Origin: Paenibacillus periandrae | GTDB taxonomy: Bacteria > Bacillota > Bacilli > Paenibacillales > NBRC-103111 | Direction of reading: 5' to 3' | Assembly: GCF_022458865.1 (NCBI RefSeq) | Contig: NZ_JAJNMU010000020.1 | Coordinates: forward strand, 145,140 to 209,139 | DNA length: 64,000 bases | Shown here: piece after piece, positions 8,587 through 19,195 of the stretch | Position numbering within the stretch: the stretch's first letter is position 1 | How the letters are laid out: each line of letters opens with the position of its first letter | Notes under the pieces: generated by a model | Database searches by the model: none | What the model was told of the DNA's origin: nothing | What the model saw: the letters and a program-made list of their open reading frames with translations, nothing else | Position numbers and translations under genes: made by a program

Positions 8587-9762
8587 TTGTTCAGAACATC
8601 AGATGTCGGATATCGTCTATCGGCTAAGGCGGCTAGTCTGATGACCGTCTTATCGCTAGTGATCGCGATTATGTTTCAAACAGGAGCATCGGCGGCCCCG
8701 AAGGAGATAAGCATATATTACAAGGACCAATTGGTGACGTTTCAGGAAGCTCCGCCGATCCTCCTGGACGGCAGGACGCTCGTGCCGTTCCGTTCTTTGC
8801 TGGAGACGCTAGGCTTCGAGGTGGGCTGGAGGAGCGCCGATGGGGTATCGAAAGCGACCGGCACGAAAGAAGGACTCGTAATCGAACTGACGATCGATCA
8901 TAAAACCGCGCTTGTCAATGGACGCAAGGTGGAGCTTGATGTGCCTGCGCAGATTGTGGATGGGCGGACAATGGTTCCGCTGCGATTCGTATCGGAGGAG
9001 AGCGGGTATGAGGTAGCTTATGCCGATAACAACGATAAAATCGTGATTCGCATTTCCGACAAGAACGATGCGGTGAAAGAAAATGGAACAGCCTCTAACT
9101 ACGGGAACGACATGGCCGAGCCTTATGTGCTGAAAGGAGTTGCCGTCGATTCGGCCGGCCGCCCGATTCGCAAAGCTACGATCTATGCCGACAATCAGCT
9201 GCTTTACAACAGCAACGAGATTGCCGTTACCGACGCGAATGGCCGCTATCGGATCGAGCTGAGCCGGATGGCGACAACCTGGAGCGCCAGCGGGGAAGCG
9301 ACGATCGAATTAAACGGGGTATCGTCCACGGTCGAACTGACACCGGACAACGATGATCCGTTCGCGGGCAATACAGGCGCCATCCGCAACTTTGTGATGA
9401 AAACGGCCACCGGTTCGGTCATATTCCATATGGGCGACTTATGGGACCCGGCTGATATCACGCTCCCCCCTCCAAACCGGGAAGATGTCGAACTGACGTT
9501 GGAGCTGGTTGGCGAATCGGCTGGAGGCACGGATCATACGTACGTCCGGCACGGCGAGGTAACCGATAACGGCTTCGGAATAAAATGGGTGCCGATTGGC
9601 CGGTACAAGATCACGGCCCGGCTGTTGCCCAAAGGGAAGCCTGCGCAAAATTTGCTGGTCCGAACCCTGGACAAAGGTGAATATGCTGCGTCGCTTGTAA
9701 CCGATTTTGAGAATATTATAGGAGCCTTCTACCGTATCGAGATCGAACTGAAGCTGCCGTAA
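8587..9762 (+). CDS. Exported protein with copper-amine-oxidase-N-type domain and carboxypeptidase-regulatory-like repeat
   Basis: 391 residues. TTG 8587 follows GGAAAGGAC. A signal peptide ends near the Ala-rich site GASAAPKE. Residues 35-155 carry two copies of the stalk-type copper amine oxidase N-terminal motif (ILLDGRTLVPFRSLLETLGF and QIVDGRTMVPLRFVSEESGY), which in Bacillales is a generic cell-surface module, not an enzyme. The segment VAVDSAGRPIRKATIYADNQ resembles carboxypeptidase regulatory-like (beta-sandwich) domains. It stands 160 bases before the giant VWA gene on the same strand, so the two may form a surface pair (inference). Confidence 0.8.
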   Translation: MFRTSDVGYRLSAKAASLMTVLSLVIAIMFQTGASAAPKEISIYYKDQLVTFQEAPPILLDGRTLVPFRSLLETLGFEVGWRSADGVSKATGTKEGLVIELTIDHKTALVNGRKVELDVPAQIVDGRTMVPLRFVSEESGYEVAYADNNDKIVIRISDKNDAVKENGTASNYGNDMAEPYVLKGVAVDSAGRPIRKATIYADNQLLYNSNEIAVTDANGRYRIELSRMATTWSASGEATIELNGVSSTVELTPDNDDPFAGNTGAIRNFVMKTATGSVIFHMGDLWDPADITLPPPNREDVELTLELVGESAGGTDHTYVRHGEVTDNGFGIKWVPIGRYKITARLLPKGKPAQNLLVRTLDKGEYAASLVTDFENIIGAFYRIEIELKLP

Positions 9763-9834
9763 GCTATCGGAGCCTGCATTGCAAGAAGTCCAAGGCTTCG
9801 TCCGCGCAAGCTTTTCCACATTAATCGTATACTC

Positions 9835-9872
9835 TCAAGCAAACTCTTCTCAGGAAGGGTTTTGCTTTTTGA
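9835..9872 (+). terminator. Possible terminator between the two surface-protein genes
   Basis: CAAGCAAACTCTT and AAGGGTTTTGCTTTTT form an imperfect stem with a T run. It is weak, and readthrough into the VWA gene is possible. Confidence 0.4.
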
Positions 9873-9924
9873 GTGGCCCTTTGCGGTCGATCGGCCCGAT
9901 TTCGTAGAAAGGATGTTGAATGTA

Positions 9925-12900
9925 ATGAAAGGTTGGTTAGCCAAAATCAATACCAAGATTCTCTTGATGGTGATGCTTGGTGTAGGGGTGGCGGGCGGCG
10001 CTGTTGTTCTGTCTTTTAGCCAACATAACCAGAAGCCTCCCGTTGAGAACGCTCAAGGCACGCAAATTCAATCTCCATCGTCGCTTGATGTCCTCGAAAC
10101 GGTTCAAGCGGCGCCCAAACGAAAAACGTATCCCGTGGGCAAATGGAATACGGACATTCCCTACTTGAACCCTTTCGGTTCTCAGGGCAACTATCAATCT
10201 GTCGAGTTTGCCGCCAACAAGTATGCGAAGCTTTCCTACATTACAAAGGACAACAGGGAAACCTCCAGAGATACGGCCGGGAACGAATGGAAGCTGACTG
10301 TGAGCTGGAAAGATCCGGCGCTTGATCCTTTCGCCGATCTGTTGCAGTACGTTTCCGAGCTTGGCGGCGAATATTTCCGCGGCCCCGGAGAAGATAGCTG
10401 GGTTTTTCATGCGATGGACAGCGACGGGAACGATTGGTGGGGGACTGCCGCCAAAAAAAACGGCGGCTACTTGCTCACCGTTTACCAGGAACTGCGCCTT
10501 CGCGCTGGAGAAACCGTCGTATTCCATACCAAAGATTACAAAAACCAAGTCGTCTATTTTATGACCGAAAATGACGGACATCGCTATCAGAGCATCCAGG
10601 CTGCGATGAATAAAGGCGAGGCGCAGATTGTCGGTAAAGGAGCTTATTCGCAAGGGCAATATGCCAGACAACTTAGTTACGTGAAATATTTGTACGCCTA
10701 TAAAACGGAACATTACGCGTTGGATGACATCCCGCAGGATACTTCGACGCCCATTTTGTGGGAAGTGAATTGGAGAAAGGGCACCGAACCGAAAGAGATT
10801 TCCTTAACGCTTGATGAGTTGGAGGAGATCACCCCGCTTGCCGACGGGGAACGATTGGGGGCTTTGAAGGTGCATGGGGTCCCCATGGGACATGTCACTG
10901 TAAAGGCGCCATCCGGGATTACGGTTCGGCACCCTGAACTGAGCTTGAAAGGCAATCTGACTCCCGAAGGGGATATTTTGTTCTGGCTTCCATCCGGCTA
11001 CTGGAATGTCGTCATTCAGCCCGGCAGCGACAAGGCGTACACATCCGATCTGAATGCGAGATTAATCCCCGTCCGCACAGGAGAAATGACGACGCTGGAC
11101 ATCGATCCTGTTGTCAATCGCTCTTACTTGAACAAGGAAATGGGGAAAACGAACGGTTCGGAAAGCGAACTATCGATTACGGACTTGAGCGAAGACGGGG
11201 ATCGAGTGAAGATTTCGTTTATGCTGCTGGATTCCGAGTCCCCCCGGTTCACGCCTACCCTCTCCAATACGCAAATACGGGAAGGCGGGCAGGAAGGAAA
11301 AATCGTCAAGCTTGATCGGCTTCAGACACCGCCGAGCATTGTGCTTGCCCTCGATTCTTCCGGCTCTATGGCGGATTCTATGGACCAGGTGCTGGAGGCG
11401 GCACGCGGCTTTATTCAAGGGCTTCCGGACAGAACGCATATTCAGGTCATTGACTTCGACTCGAAAATCCGGCTGCTGGAGGGGACCGGCAAGGACGAAG
11501 TTCTCCAAAGTCTCAGTCAGGTCAAGGCGGAAGGGGCAACAACCTTATACGATTCCATCGTTCAGGGGCTTGATCTGCTCAAAGGGCTGGAACGCCCGAC
11601 GCTGCTTATATTTACCGATGGAGTCGACAGCAGTACAGAAGGCAACGGCTCGGGGAGCAAGGCGACGAAGCAAGAGGTGGGGAAGGCTGTCGCGGATGCC
11701 GGCATCCCCGTGTTCACGATTGGCTTCAGCGAGGGTCATGATGCGGCAACCCTGCTTGAACTGGCCGGCATGTCGGAAGGAACCTATTATTCGGCAATGG
11801 ATGCGGAAGCTGTGCAACGTGTATTCGCATCCATCAACGAGCGGCTCGGCAATCACTTTGAGGTCGTTTACGAACGGCCCCGCGAAGCGGTGCCTTCGGA
11901 TGTACCGGTCATTGCCCTGACAATGGACGTCAGCGGGTCGATGGACATCAATCCCTCCTCTGGCAACGGCGACTACCGGTTGGATAAGGTGAAAAAGCTG
12001 TACCACGAGTTTATCAAGAAAATTCCGGACGATAGTCTGATGCAGCTTATGAGCTTCTCGGCGAATGTCACCGTCGAGCAGGTGTTCACCAAGCGCAAGA
12101 CCGAGATCATTCAGGCGCTGGGCCAGCTTGCCGCGGAAGGGGGAACCAATATTATCGATTCCGCCGAGAGAACCTTGCGATCGCTAAGGGCCATTCCCTC
12201 CAGCAAGCGAGTTATCGTGTATTTAACAGACGCTGCTCTGGATGTGGATGCCTCTCGTAAAGCGGATTTTGAGAAAATACTGACCGGGATTAAAGAGGAA
12301 GGCATTGTCTCCCTCTGGGTCGGCCTGGGAACGGAAAAGGCCGAAGCGGCTTTCAAATGGGCAGCGGAAAAATCGGGAGGCAAATATATCATCTCCGAAG
12401 ACCCGGGAATGCTGGCCAAAGCGCTCCAGGATGCATTGGACAGCATGCAGGCCAAAGAGCCCGACAAGGTGGCGGTGACCTTTTCCATCAACAACGATGA
12501 GGTCGAAGGCAAGGCTCGCCAATATACAGTCAATCAGTTGACGAATTTTCATGCTTTGCAGAGCTCGACCGAGAAGGTAGCGCTGAATACGATCAGTTAC
12601 CGCACGGGAACGCCTATTGCCCAATATGAGGCGGCGACGGCTTCGCTGCTGTACGGCCGTGATTTGCCCGGCACCGATGTGAAAATCTATAAACGGCTGC
12701 CGTTGAACGTCAAGGGGAAAAACAAGGCCGTGGAATGGAAGGCAAAAGACCTATTTTTCCTGAAAAGTCTCGGAGGAGTCACAGCGCCGGATAGAAAAAG
12801 CTTCATGGCCGTCGATGTGGAAATGAAAAACATTCATCCCGAAGGGGCAACGTACCTGATTCCGGATTTTGCCTCCCATTTCTTCATCGACATGAACCAA

Positions 12901-15900
12901 TCGGGAGCTTATCCCGCTTCGACAGCGACATGGCTGGCGGAATCGCCGCTGGTTCCGCCCGGGAAAAGCGAACTGGCGATTAAACGCGATGAAACGGTTC
13001 GAGGGGTGCTGGTTTTCCTTGTGGCTGACGAAGATACGGAGAGAGCTTCGCTAAATTTTTACGACACGGAGAACGGTCATATCGCGTTATCTCTCATCGG
13101 AGAGGCCGGGAAGATGGGCGACCTCCCGCTGGCTTCCTTGCCGAAGACGGTGACGGGCAAGCTTTCCGATACGTTCAGCATGACGTTGACGGCTAATGGC
13201 GATATGAATACAATCCATCGGGTCAGTTCTTCGGAAAAAAGCGTGTTTAAAGTGATCGAAGCCCGGTTGAATTCCAACGTTCAGACATTGCTGAATGTGA
13301 ACCCGCAAGAACGGTTTTTTCTAAAAGTCGGGACAACGAACGGTCCGTTCCTGATTCCCGTTAACACCACCACGGCGCTGCTGCCTTATGGCTTTTTGAG
13401 GCCTGTCGCCATTGGGCCTGGCACTTCCAATACAGTAAGGTTGGCTTTCCAAACGCCGAATGTGTTAAAGGACTCGCCGATGGAACTGTACGGTGATCTG
13501 AGAGACGGGGCGATGCTTTTGCCCGTTCGCAGCGAAGCGGTAGATCATGCGGGAAGCGGCTCCTCGTACCAAGGGGATGGAGTGTCGATGACGGTTAATG
13601 CGCTTGCAAGAGTAAAATCGATTGAGAAAAAAAGCAGCGATTACGTCATTGCGGACATTACCTTCTCGGATACGAAAGACGGGGCGGGCGTCTCGGGTTT
13701 TCGCCAGTCCTTCACCCTAACCTCGGGCAATGCCGATTCCGGGCAGGAGCGTTCCGAATTGCGGCCAGACCCGGTAACCGACGATTTGCTGTTGGGCATT
13801 GCTAATGACTGGCCTGTGTTTGACGGTACTTCGCGGCGCGGACTTCTCGTCTTTAACATACCGTCCAAACAAGCCGGTGGGAATTGGGTTTTGCAGTCTT
13901 CCCTTTTCGGCGACTTGCATCTGGCTGTCGGTCAAGGGAATTATGCGGAAGAGGGGCTCTTGGTCAAACAGGTCTCGCCCGATGTCGACAAGAAGTTCGA
14001 TAACCAACTGGCGGAGGCGCTTATACGCGTCATTAACCAGTATAAAGCCGTATCCGCGATGAATACGGCACCGAACACTATGCCGAAAGACGATCTCGAT
14101 GCCGGCAAGCAGACGAAAAATAACATTCCTGCGCCGCTGCCGACCTTATACGGTTTAGCGCAGCTGAAAACCGTCAAAACCTGGGCGGACTTTCAGACGG
14201 TGATCGGGAAACTTCAATGGCTGCCTTCGTTAAAAAATAGTTGGAGCAGCTATCGCTATTCGCCGGAATCCGTATTGACCCAAGGCTGGGGAACGGAGGG
14301 GGATCTGGCTCATCTGACGGGAGGGATGCTGGCGAATCTGGGTTATAGCCCTGCGCTAAGAGTGGTAACGGTGACCAATAAGGGTAGAGAAGCTTTGAAA
14401 AAGCTGGGGAATGTGGCGGAAGCGAAAACGGCTTCGCTGCCGGCCTGGGCGTACACAGGCGAGCAGGGGACATCCAAATTGTTTGTTGTGCCTTTTATGA
14501 AGGATCTCTCGGAATTAAGCGGTTTAGTCTACCTGCCCGGCGGTCAGGAAGTCCGAAGCTTGACCGCCGAATCGGGCGTGGTCAAAGTGTATTTCAAGGT
14601 TAAAGCGAAAGGCAATAAGAATGTTGGTTCCGCTGCGGGAGTGGTTTCCGACGCTTTAGCTGGCGATACGGGCACGAGCGGCCCCGACATCCAGGAAATT
14701 CTCATGCTCGACAGCAAGCTCCCGATGGACCAATTGGGCAATGAGGCCGTGGATATCCGCATTGGCGGGAAAAATGGTTTATATACAGCGGTTCTGGAAA
14801 ATCAGACGATCCAAATCGTCGGCAATGGCAGCGTGAACCTTTCCAAGTTTAACATCGCGAGTGTCCGCCTAGAGGTGCAATTGCCGGACAAAAAGTTGGT
14901 GCACGAAACCGCTTTGCAGGAAGGGGAAGATAGTACGGGGGTGTTCCATACGCTTACCGTCAACCTTCCGGATCTGTCGGCGGAAGCGACGGCTTCCTTG
15001 CAGCAGGCAGCGGATCGCGTCTATCGATCGGCAGTAAGACCGGATGTGCAATCGACGCTTGCCTGGTATACCCGGAACATCCTTTACCGTTTTGTTGTCA
15101 ATCAAACGACCTACGAGAAGCAGCTTGCGGAAACGCTTGATGTTACGGCGGGGCGCACCGAGCAAAGTCGCGTCCTGGTTGTCACCGTGCGGCGCAAAGA
15201 TTCCGCATCACCACTGCGTACCAGTATCGACCTGATGCAATCCGCCAACCAGTTGCATCGCGGCGTGCCGGAGGCTGTTCGTGCCTTCAACATTGCGAGC
15301 GGACTTTATGCTTCACGGCTCGAAGGGACCGTCTTGCCCGGGGATAAGGCGGATTTCGTGGAGGTGTGGTCGAGAAGTCCGGAGGACACCAAATTATTCA
15401 TAAGCGTTACCGATAATCGCAAAGGCGATCTTTCTTATATGAAGCAGCAGGGATACCCGGATTTTCTGATTCGGAGGGTTACTGATTCCAAGAAGGCGAT
15501 GTTGATCCCCAATAAACCGACAAGAATCTATGGAGAAGACCGCTGGATCTGGCTGGAAGTCGATCCGATGACCTTCGAGACGATTGCGGTCATGGATACC
15601 GGCGAGCATGGCGGCATGGCCGAATATTTGATGGCTTTGGAGCCTGTAGCACCGACCGGAGACGATTATCTGGGATTCCTTGCAGGCGCATTTATCGGCA
15701 TAGACTCCTCCGTCTGGAGCGTAAGCGCCTTTTCACTCATCATGGATGATTACAATCAGATTGTGCAGGCGGCAAAAGCGTATACAGCTGCAATCGGCAC
15801 CTTCTTGAGCGATATGATGAGCAATAAGGATTTGGCTAAATTGGAGTACAGCATGTCTCCCCTCAAGGTGAAGCTGAGCGATGCCAACTTCGATCATTTA

Positions 15901-16026
15901 GCTAAGTATTTCGAAGAGGTTCAATTAGGCAAAGAGGTGAAGCTTGGCGGAGACCTCGTAGGCTTCGGGCTCGGTTTTAATTCAGGCGCCGCCTATTACT
16001 TCAAGCAATTGGAAGTTAAAAAGTGA
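9925..16026 (+). CDS. Giant membrane-anchored/exported protein with two von Willebrand factor A domains
   Basis: 2033 residues from ATG 9925, behind AGAAAGGA; an in-frame ATG at 9913 is an alternative. One N-terminal hydrophobic segment (ILLMVMLGVGVAGGAVVLSF) would anchor or export it. Two VWA domains with intact metal-adhesion (MIDAS) motifs begin near residues 470 and 660: LALDSSGSM and LTMDVSGSM. Both are followed by the usual GGTTLYDSI-like or GGTNIIDSA motifs. Around residue 1450 the text GWGTEGDLAHLTGGMLANLG resembles the core of bacterial transglutaminase-like domains but lacks the catalytic Cys. The remainder is not recognised. Such proteins usually mediate surface adhesion or protein assembly (family knowledge); the partner is unknown. 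Confidence 0.8.
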   Translation: MKGWLAKINTKILLMVMLGVGVAGGAVVLSFSQHNQKPPVENAQGTQIQSPSSLDVLETVQAAPKRKTYPVGKWNTDIPYLNPFGSQGNYQSVEFAANKYAKLSYITKDNRETSRDTAGNEWKLTVSWKDPALDPFADLLQYVSELGGEYFRGPGEDSWVFHAMDSDGNDWWGTAAKKNGGYLLTVYQELRLRAGETVVFHTKDYKNQVVYFMTENDGHRYQSIQAAMNKGEAQIVGKGAYSQGQYARQLSYVKYLYAYKTEHYALDDIPQDTSTPILWEVNWRKGTEPKEISLTLDELEEITPLADGERLGALKVHGVPMGHVTVKAPSGITVRHPELSLKGNLTPEGDILFWLPSGYWNVVIQPGSDKAYTSDLNARLIPVRTGEMTTLDIDPVVNRSYLNKEMGKTNGSESELSITDLSEDGDRVKISFMLLDSESPRFTPTLSNTQIREGGQEGKIVKLDRLQTPPSIVLALDSSGSMADSMDQVLEAARGFIQGLPDRTHIQVIDFDSKIRLLEGTGKDEVLQSLSQVKAEGATTLYDSIVQGLDLLKGLERPTLLIFTDGVDSSTEGNGSGSKATKQEVGKAVADAGIPVFTIGFSEGHDAATLLELAGMSEGTYYSAMDAEAVQRVFASINERLGNHFEVVYERPREAVPSDVPVIALTMDVSGSMDINPSSGNGDYRLDKVKKLYHEFIKKIPDDSLMQLMSFSANVTVEQVFTKRKTEIIQALGQLAAEGGTNIIDSAERTLRSLRAIPSSKRVIVYLTDAALDVDASRKADFEKILTGIKEEGIVSLWVGLGTEKAEAAFKWAAEKSGGKYIISEDPGMLAKALQDALDSMQAKEPDKVAVTFSINNDEVEGKARQYTVNQLTNFHALQSSTEKVALNTISYRTGTPIAQYEAATASLLYGRDLPGTDVKIYKRLPLNVKGKNKAVEWKAKDLFFLKSLGGVTAPDRKSFMAVDVEMKNIHPEGATYLIPDFASHFFIDMNQSGAYPASTATWLAESPLVPPGKSELAIKRDETVRGVLVFLVADEDTERASLNFYDTENGHIALSLIGEAGKMGDLPLASLPKTVTGKLSDTFSMTLTANGDMNTIHRVSSSEKSVFKVIEARLNSNVQTLLNVNPQERFFLKVGTTNGPFLIPVNTTTALLPYGFLRPVAIGPGTSNTVRLAFQTPNVLKDSPMELYGDLRDGAMLLPVRSEAVDHAGSGSSYQGDGVSMTVNALARVKSIEKKSSDYVIADITFSDTKDGAGVSGFRQSFTLTSGNADSGQERSELRPDPVTDDLLLGIANDWPVFDGTSRRGLLVFNIPSKQAGGNWVLQSSLFGDLHLAVGQGNYAEEGLLVKQVSPDVDKKFDNQLAEALIRVINQYKAVSAMNTAPNTMPKDDLDAGKQTKNNIPAPLPTLYGLAQLKTVKTWADFQTVIGKLQWLPSLKNSWSSYRYSPESVLTQGWGTEGDLAHLTGGMLANLGYSPALRVVTVTNKGREALKKLGNVAEAKTASLPAWAYTGEQGTSKLFVVPFMKDLSELSGLVYLPGGQEVRSLTAESGVVKVYFKVKAKGNKNVGSAAGVVSDALAGDTGTSGPDIQEILMLDSKLPMDQLGNEAVDIRIGGKNGLYTAVLENQTIQIVGNGSVNLSKFNIASVRLEVQLPDKKLVHETALQEGEDSTGVFHTLTVNLPDLSAEATASLQQAADRVYRSAVRPDVQSTLAWYTRNILYRFVVNQTTYEKQLAETLDVTAGRTEQSRVLVVTVRRKDSASPLRTSIDLMQSANQLHRGVPEAVRAFNIASGLYASRLEGTVLPGDKADFVEVWSRSPEDTKLFISVTDNRKGDLSYMKQQGYPDFLIRRVTDSKKAMLIPNKPTRIYGEDRWIWLEVDPMTFETIAVMDTGEHGGMAEYLMALEPVAPTGDDYLGFLAGAFIGIDSSVWSVSAFSLIMDDYNQIVQAAKAYTAAIGTFLSDMMSNKDLAKLEYSMSPLKVKLSDANFDHLAKYFEEVQLGKEVKLGGDLVGFGLGFNSGAAYYFKQLEVKK

Positions 16027-16131
16027 ATAACCTGCTCCGGGCTCTCCAATAAGTTCCCAAAATAAGAAAAGCTTCTAAACGAATCCCTTTCCACGATGAA
16101 TGACCCTGCGTAAGCGGTGGCTTTTCTTGGT

Positions 16132-16235
16132 ACAGAAAGTCGCTCTTCGCTTTAGCACTTTAGCGAAGTTAAACTTTCTGTAGCGTTCAAAAAGGCTGGG
16201 CGAGAAGACGTAAAGTTTTCTATCCAGCCTTTTTG
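16132..16235 (+). terminator. Tandem hairpins ending the VWA gene
   Basis: The first hairpin pairs ACAGAAAGT with ACTTTCTGT (16132-16181) and contains an inner CTTCGCT/AGCGAAG pair. The second pairs AAAAAGGCTGG with CCAGCCTTTTT (16189-16235) and ends in a T run, so it is a good intrinsic terminator. Confidence 0.7.
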
Positions 16236-16416
16236 TGTACCTGCTTTTGCAGGGAAGCAGCGGGGCGGATCAGAAGTCAGTTTCACTGACCCTGTTTTTT
16301 GCGATGGCTTGTACCGCCTACCGCCATATGCAGGCGGTTTACAAATAGAAGCCTTTTGAGACTCCTATCTCCCCGGAAATAATGTTTTTAGAAAAATAGA
16401 GTGCTTTTGCCCGTCC

Positions 16417-17944
16417 GTGGAGCAGCGTGGCAGCGAGTCGTTCCTTCATTTGTCCAGAGGTACCGTGTACCGCACGACCGGTACCGGCAACGGTCTGGAA
16501 GGTTATCCGCTGCAGGATCTGACGTTTGCGGCGACAACCGAAACGATCAGCACCCTGGATGCAGGGGGGGCGAGTGTATCCGCTACGGCAGCGTACAAGC
16601 TGACCAACACCGTCGGCACGGTCAAGTTCTTCAATAGCACCGGCCAATGGATTGGGACGAAGGATGCCTACGGCAATGTCGTGCTCATCCAGTATGCGAG
16701 CCAGCCGATCTTCGACGGCACATCCTACCCGGTGATCAGCAAGATCATCGATACGCTCAACCGCGAGATTACGTTTGCGTATACGGTTGATGACGTGACC
16801 GTGACTTACGCGCCGGGCAAACAGATTGTCTACAACAAAGCGCTGGTTTCAAATGAACAAAAGGAACACTACTTGGCCTCGATCGAGAACGAGAATGGCG
16901 AAACGATCAGCTATCAATACGACAAGCACGCCGCCTCCTACGACTTAGGCACCACTTCCGGCCCGAGCGCGGCTGCCGTTCCGGTAATAGACTTGACGCG
17001 GGTGACCTACCCGACCGGACCACGGACCGTCTATACGTACACCACATCCCCGGTTTCCAAGCGCCTGGGCCCAAGCGGCAGCCTGACGTATTACCGGATA
17101 GCGAGCCGCTACGATGAAGTAAGCAGCAGCGTGAAGAACAAAACGGTGTTCGATTACACCGGCAATACGGATTTTACGAATCCGTCGCTTACCAACTATT
17201 CGACGAAGCGCACGATGATCAGCAACCCGAATGCGGGCAGCGCCCCGGTCGATGAGAAAATCGTCGTCACAAGTACGCTGAACAACCAGCATCTGTTGAC
17301 GAACACAACCGCTGAGAAAACAGGCGAATACAAGCGGGAGATCGCGACCACCTATGATACGACGAAAAAAATGGCGACTGGCATCACCGAGACGAACACA
17401 GATTACACTGCCACGCCGGTTGATGCGGGAACGAACACAACCTCTTACACCTATGACAACTACGGCAACGTGCTGAGCACGACCAATCCGGTCGGTCATC
17501 TGCGCGAATACACCTATTCTTCGACGTTCCCCAGCCTGCCGGTCACGGCTAAGACCACGGTATCCGGAGTGTTGGTGAACGATTTTGCATACACCGTCGA
17601 CACTACAAAGCCGCATACCAATCAGGTGACGCAATCGTATGTGGAGACGGCCAACCAGCCGGCGACCGAACAGGTGACTTATACGCATGACAGCTACGGC
17701 AATGTCACCCAGGTCAGCCGGCAGCTGGAGGGAACGAGCACGCAGCAGACGGACATCACTTACGATGCAGCCTACAAAGTCGCGTATCCGACAAACATCC
17801 AGCAGCACCTGATGGTAAACAACGCGCCGAAAACGATCGAGCAGCGCTACACGTATGAGCTGGCGACCGGCCGCGTGACGAAGACATATGACGGCAATGC
17901 GGTGTTGCACAGTACACCGGCTGCCTCCGAGCAGGCGGTTGAAT
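16417..17944 (+). pseudogene. RHS/YD-repeat protein, internal fragment
   Basis: About 510 residues of RHS-type beta-shell sequence with YD repeats, such as YTYDNYGNVLSTTNPVGH and YTHDSYGNVTQVSRQLEG. Full RHS proteins are several times longer and carry an export region and a C-terminal toxin tip; neither is here. The 5' side has no plausible start or signal peptide, and the 3' side runs into an IS110-type transposase fragment near 17945. The gene is truncated at both ends. Confidence 0.8.
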
Positions 17945-18775
17945 ATGATCATTTGATAGAGAATAACGAGCATCTTTTTCGCGAGTGCAACAAGTGCTTT
18001 TTTCTTACCTCGTCGAGAAGCTAAAGACCAAAATTTAGCAGACAACCGGGCGTTACGGGTTTTGGAGGCTGCCCAAGCAGCTTCGCACAAGGGTGTTTTG
18101 ATATGGGGATTTCCTTTTACCGTACGGGTACTTTTTTTTGATAGCGCTTTCGTGATTTCCTGGCGCTACACCAGCCCAAGAAGTGAGGTGAGCTGCCGTT
18201 GGGAATTGATCCATGTTATTCCCCATCTCCGCGAGTATGCTGGCGGCTGTTGTTCGTTTAACGCCAGGCATCGTTTGTATGATCTCCATTTCTTCCTTGT
18301 AGCTGGCAAGATACTCATCAATTCGCTCATCCAACTGGCGAATTGATTCTTCGTAAAATGCAATTTCGTTCCAAAGAAAGCGGATCATAAATAGTTGGTG
18401 CTCATCGAGTGTACCGAATAGGGAGTCTGCCAAAGCAGGAATTTTTTTCTTCACGTTGCCTTTAACTCGTTCTTCAATGTCACTGGGATCAATAAATCCT
18501 TATTCCATTAATCGCTTACGTAGATTACGACCCGAAACGCCAAAAACATCGCTAATGACCGTTCCGAGTTTAATGTTGGCGCATTCCAGAACCTTTTGAA
18601 GCCTGTTCCTCTTTGCTGTCAGTTCGCCAACTTGCTTTTTACGTAGATGCGTAAGCTCGCGGAGTTCGCGAAGGTCTGCCTGAGGGACAAAGCTCGGCTC
18701 GATTAAACCGTGACGAAGCAGTTTGGCAATCCATTCAGCATCGGACACATCGGTCTTGCGTCCCGGTACCGTGAG
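17945..18775 (-). pseudogene. IS110-family transposase, degraded
   Basis: Read on the minus strand, three pieces rebuild most of an IS110-type transposase. The distal part of the DEDD domain holds GRKTDVSDAEWIAKLLRHG. After an in-frame TAA near 18500 comes the transposase_20 region (TMPGVKRTTAASILAEMG and SWAGVAPGNHESA). After a frameshift near 18075 comes the C-terminal tail (CEAAWAASKTRNARLSAKF then KKALVALAKKMLVILYQM). The N-terminal catalytic part is missing. Its end interrupts the RHS fragment. Confidence 0.85.
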
Positions 18776-19160
18776 TCTTGCAGTAAGCGAGAGAGCTGAC
18801 GGCAATAATGGTGGAGGCATTTGTGATTACATTGCCGGCAGTACAGAAAACCTTGAGCTGTGCATCATTACTGCTTCGGTTAATGCATTGGTGCTTACCG
18901 CATCTCCTGCGGACAATTTCATTCCTGCATCCGAAGGAGATATTTGAAGGCCGATCTGACACAAGCCAATGGTAGGGAATCCGCCTCGTTCACGGATCGA
19001 GCCGATATAGCTCGTTATGCAGAGGGTGTGACATTCAATTATCCCAGACATGTGTTATTAACGGGTTGGAAGGTGGACAATTTGCGCCTAAGGAGCAAGG
19101 CACTCGAGTCCAAGCTAACGCCATCATATATTGCATTATGAAAGGAACAGAATTTTAAAC
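18776..19160 (+). pseudogene. S-layer-homology (SLH) domain remnant
   Basis: Pieces of an SLH module are spread over different frames. ARELTAIMVEA at about 18800 matches the SLH core (TRAELTAIMVRAL-like). FTDRADIARYAEGV at about 18990 matches the domain start (FxDxxxIxxWA). VINGLEGGQFAPKEQGTRVQ at about 19050-19110 matches the domain end (INGYxDGTFxPKxxxTRAQ). Frameshifts separate them. SLH domains hold exported proteins on the cell wall; only a decayed tail remains. Confidence 0.65.
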
Positions 19161-19195
19161 AGTCATGCCAAGCGCAATGAAGCGATCAGACTATC

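Noticed and set aside
16945..18090. Minus-strand frame of 381 codons opposite the RHS fragment
   Set aside because: Only its first 50 or so residues (CEAAWAASKTRNARLSAKF onward) are real, as the shifted C-terminus of the IS110 transposase; the remainder is antisense of the RHS repeats.
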